Positions 62,489 through 64,000 of a DNA stretch of 64,000 nt are shown piece by piece. This DNA comes from DASXUG01 sp964620425. GTDB lineage: Bacteria; Pseudomonadota; Gammaproteobacteria; Burkholderiales; Methylophilaceae. Position 1 is the first letter of the stretch. Every line of letters starts with the position of its first letter. The position numbers were made by a program, and so were the translations under genes. The DNA is taken from NCBI GenBank assembly GCA_964620425.1, contig CAZUGV010000008.1:38032-102031 (forward strand). The letters run 5' to 3'. The notes beneath the pieces were generated by a model. The model made no database searches, had not been told where the DNA came from, and saw only the letters and a list, made by a program, of their open reading frames with translations.

Positions 62489-64000
62489 ATGGCAGCAAAA
62501 GACGTAAGATTTGGCGACGAAGTCCGTCAAAAAATGACTAATGGTGTAAATATTTTAGCGAATGCAGTTAAAGTCACTTTGGGTCCTAAAGGCCGCAACG
62601 TGGTGTTAGAGCGTTCATACGGCGCGCCAACCATCACTAAAGATGGTGTTTCAGTGGCAAAAGAAATCGAATTAAAAGACAAATTCGAAAACATGGGCGC
62701 ACAAATGGTGAAAGAAGTGGCTTCAAAAACTTCTGACATCGCTGGTGACGGTACAACAACCGCTACGGTTTTAGCACAAGCGATTATCCGCGAAGGTATG
62801 AAATCTGTCGCTGCAGGTATGAACCCAATGGATTTAAAACGTGGTATCGACAAAGCGGTTACTGCTGCAATCGCAGACCTTAAAACACAATCAAAACCAT
62901 GTACAACCAGCAAAGAAATCGCACAAGTTGGTGCTATTTCAGCTAACTCAGATGCTTCTATCGGCCAAATCATTGCAGATGCAATGGACAAAGTAGGTAA
63001 AGAAGGCGTAATTACTGTTGAAGATGGTTCAGGCTTAGAAAGCGAATTAGATGTAGTAGAAGGTATGCAATTTGACCGTGGCTACCTCTCACCATACTTC
63101 ATCAACAACCAAGACCGTCAAATCGCATTACTAGACAGCCCATTTGTGTTGTTATTTGACAAAAAAATCTCAAACATCCGTGATTTATTGCCTACATTAG
63201 AACAAGTGGCAAAAGCTGGTCGTCCATTGTTAATCATCGCTGAAGACATCGACGGCGAAGCATTAGCAACTTTGGTTGTGAACAACATCCGCGGCATCTT
63301 GAAAACTTGCGCAGTGAAAGCCCCTGGTTTCGGTGACCGTCGTAAAGCCATGTTAGAAGACATCGCCATTTTAACTGGCGGTACAGTGATTGCTGAAGAG
63401 CTAGGCCTTAAACTTGAAAACGTACAATTAGCTGACCTCGGCCAAGCTAAACGTATTGAAGTAGGCAAAGAAAACACCATCATCATCGACGGTGCAGGTA
63501 ACGAAACCAACATCAAAGCACGTATCGACCAAATCAAAAAACAAGTGGAAGAGTCATCAAGCGATTACGACCGCGAAAAACTACAAGAGCGCGTGGCTAA
63601 ATTAGCAGGCGGTGTTGCAGTGATTAAAGTTGGCGCAACCACTGAAATCGAAATGAAAGAGAAAAAAGCACGCGTAGAAGATGCACTCCACGCAACACGT
63701 GCAGCGGTTGAAGAAGGTATCGTTGCTGGTGGTGGTGTAGCATTGATTCGCGCAATCGCCGCTATCTCTAAAGTTAAAGGTGAAAACTTAGACCAAGAAG
63801 CTGGTATCAAAATCGTGCTTCGCGCAGTTGAAGAGCCATTACGCCAAATCGTTCAAAACGCAGGTGCAGAGCCATCAGTAGTAGTCAACAACGTAGCGGC
63901 TGGCAAAGGCAACTACGGCTACAACGCGGCTAACGAAACTTACGGTGACATGGTTGAAATGGGCGTGTTAGACCCAACTAAAGTGACACGTTCAGCATTG
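62489..64000 (+). CDS. groEL: Chaperonin GroEL (cut by window end)
   Basis: Double-ring chaperonin. The 504 codons present start MAAKDVRFGDEVRQKM with a good ribosome site (TTAGGAG). ATP-binding motifs VTLGPKGRNVVLE and DGTTTATVLAQAI are intact, and the C-terminal equatorial sequence (EEGIVAGGGVALIRA, AANETYGDMVEMGVLDPTKV) is reached before the window ends. About 40-45 residues, including the usual Gly/Met tail, lie beyond 64000. No stop or frameshift is seen. Confidence 0.97.
   Translation, partial: MAAKDVRFGDEVRQKMTNGVNILANAVKVTLGPKGRNVVLERSYGAPTITKDGVSVAKEIELKDKFENMGAQMVKEVASKTSDIAGDGTTTATVLAQAIIREGMKSVAAGMNPMDLKRGIDKAVTAAIADLKTQSKPCTTSKEIAQVGAISANSDASIGQIIADAMDKVGKEGVITVEDGSGLESELDVVEGMQFDRGYLSPYFINNQDRQIALLDSPFVLLFDKKISNIRDLLPTLEQVAKAGRPLLIIAEDIDGEALATLVVNNIRGILKTCAVKAPGFGDRRKAMLEDIAILTGGTVIAEELGLKLENVQLADLGQAKRIEVGKENTIIIDGAGNETNIKARIDQIKKQVEESSSDYDREKLQERVAKLAGGVAVIKVGATTEIEMKEKKARVEDALHATRAAVEEGIVAGGGVALIRAIAAISKVKGENLDQEAGIKIVLRAVEEPLRQIVQNAGAEPSVVVNNVAAGKGNYGYNAANETYGDMVEMGVLDPTKVTRSAL

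Noticed and set aside
1..64000. CRISPR array, prophage, IS transposase or rRNA genes
   Set aside because: No regularly spaced direct repeats, phage structural genes, transposase motifs or rRNA-like sequence were seen in the window.

Overview
The window is 64 kb of dense, mostly single-copy bacterial chromosome with moderate-to-low GC. The gene content and order point to a betaproteobacterium, most likely a methylotroph of the Methylophilaceae (Methylotenera/Methylophilus-like). The evidence is the AI-2E permease-hda pair facing purM, argB-HAD phosphatase-slmA, a yajC-secD-secF block, formate-THF ligase, cbb3 oxidase as a terminal oxidase, an orphan soxYZ pair, ornithine-lipid genes and a PEP-CTERM protein. 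This placement is inferred from gene families; no rRNA is present. No phage, IS transposase, integrase or CRISPR array was seen.

Layout. 0-10 kb: periplasmic protease BepA, soxYZ, hda, an AI-2E permease whose 3' end lies in a MITE-like element, purM, two tandem DUF3108 proteins, an RsmB-type RNA methyltransferase, a dicarboxylate symporter and a GNAT. 10-20.6 kb: leuA with a leucine-rich leader ORF, pssA, a soluble tandem-Cache/CheW protein, tgt, yajC, secD, secF. 20.6-28.5 kb: CorC-like protein, clpS, clpA, a 16-bp tandem repeat, pilC, pilB, cold-shock gene. 28.5-35 kb: icd, rluE, a glutamine amidotransferase, a hypothetical gene, a thioredoxin-like protein, rsmE, and argA carrying an N-terminal XRE helix-turn-helix. 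35-45 kb: two CsgG-like paralogues, fhs, argB, HAD phosphatase, slmA, cobalamin adenosyltransferase, murI, a leucine-rich-repeat/kinase fusion, zinc-finger protein, ilvE. 45-54.5 kb: SCO, ccoNOQP, ccoG, a FixH variant, ccoI. 54.5-64 kb: PEP-CTERM protein behind two operator-like palindromes, xseA, dsbB, cysM, olsBA behind a Pho-box-like promoter, apaH, a duplicated dihaem cytochrome, tRNA-Arg(CCG), and groES-groEL (cut by the window end) behind a sigma-32-like promoter and a CIRCE element.

Functional links. The cco block, SCO, CcoG, CcoI and the c-type cytochromes build and feed a high-affinity oxidase. Arginine synthesis (argA, argB), branched-chain amino acid synthesis (leuA, ilvE), one-carbon entry (fhs) and purine synthesis (purM) are scattered single genes. 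clpSA, groESL and bepA handle protein quality control in the cytoplasm and envelope.

Most notable items: the leuA leader ORF; the XRE-ArgA fusion; the Cache-Cache-CheW protein; the LRR-kinase with a shortened C-lobe; the Pho-box-like site before olsBA; paired 16-bp palindromes before the PEP-CTERM gene; and the 143-bp inverted-repeat element that supplies the end of a coding sequence.
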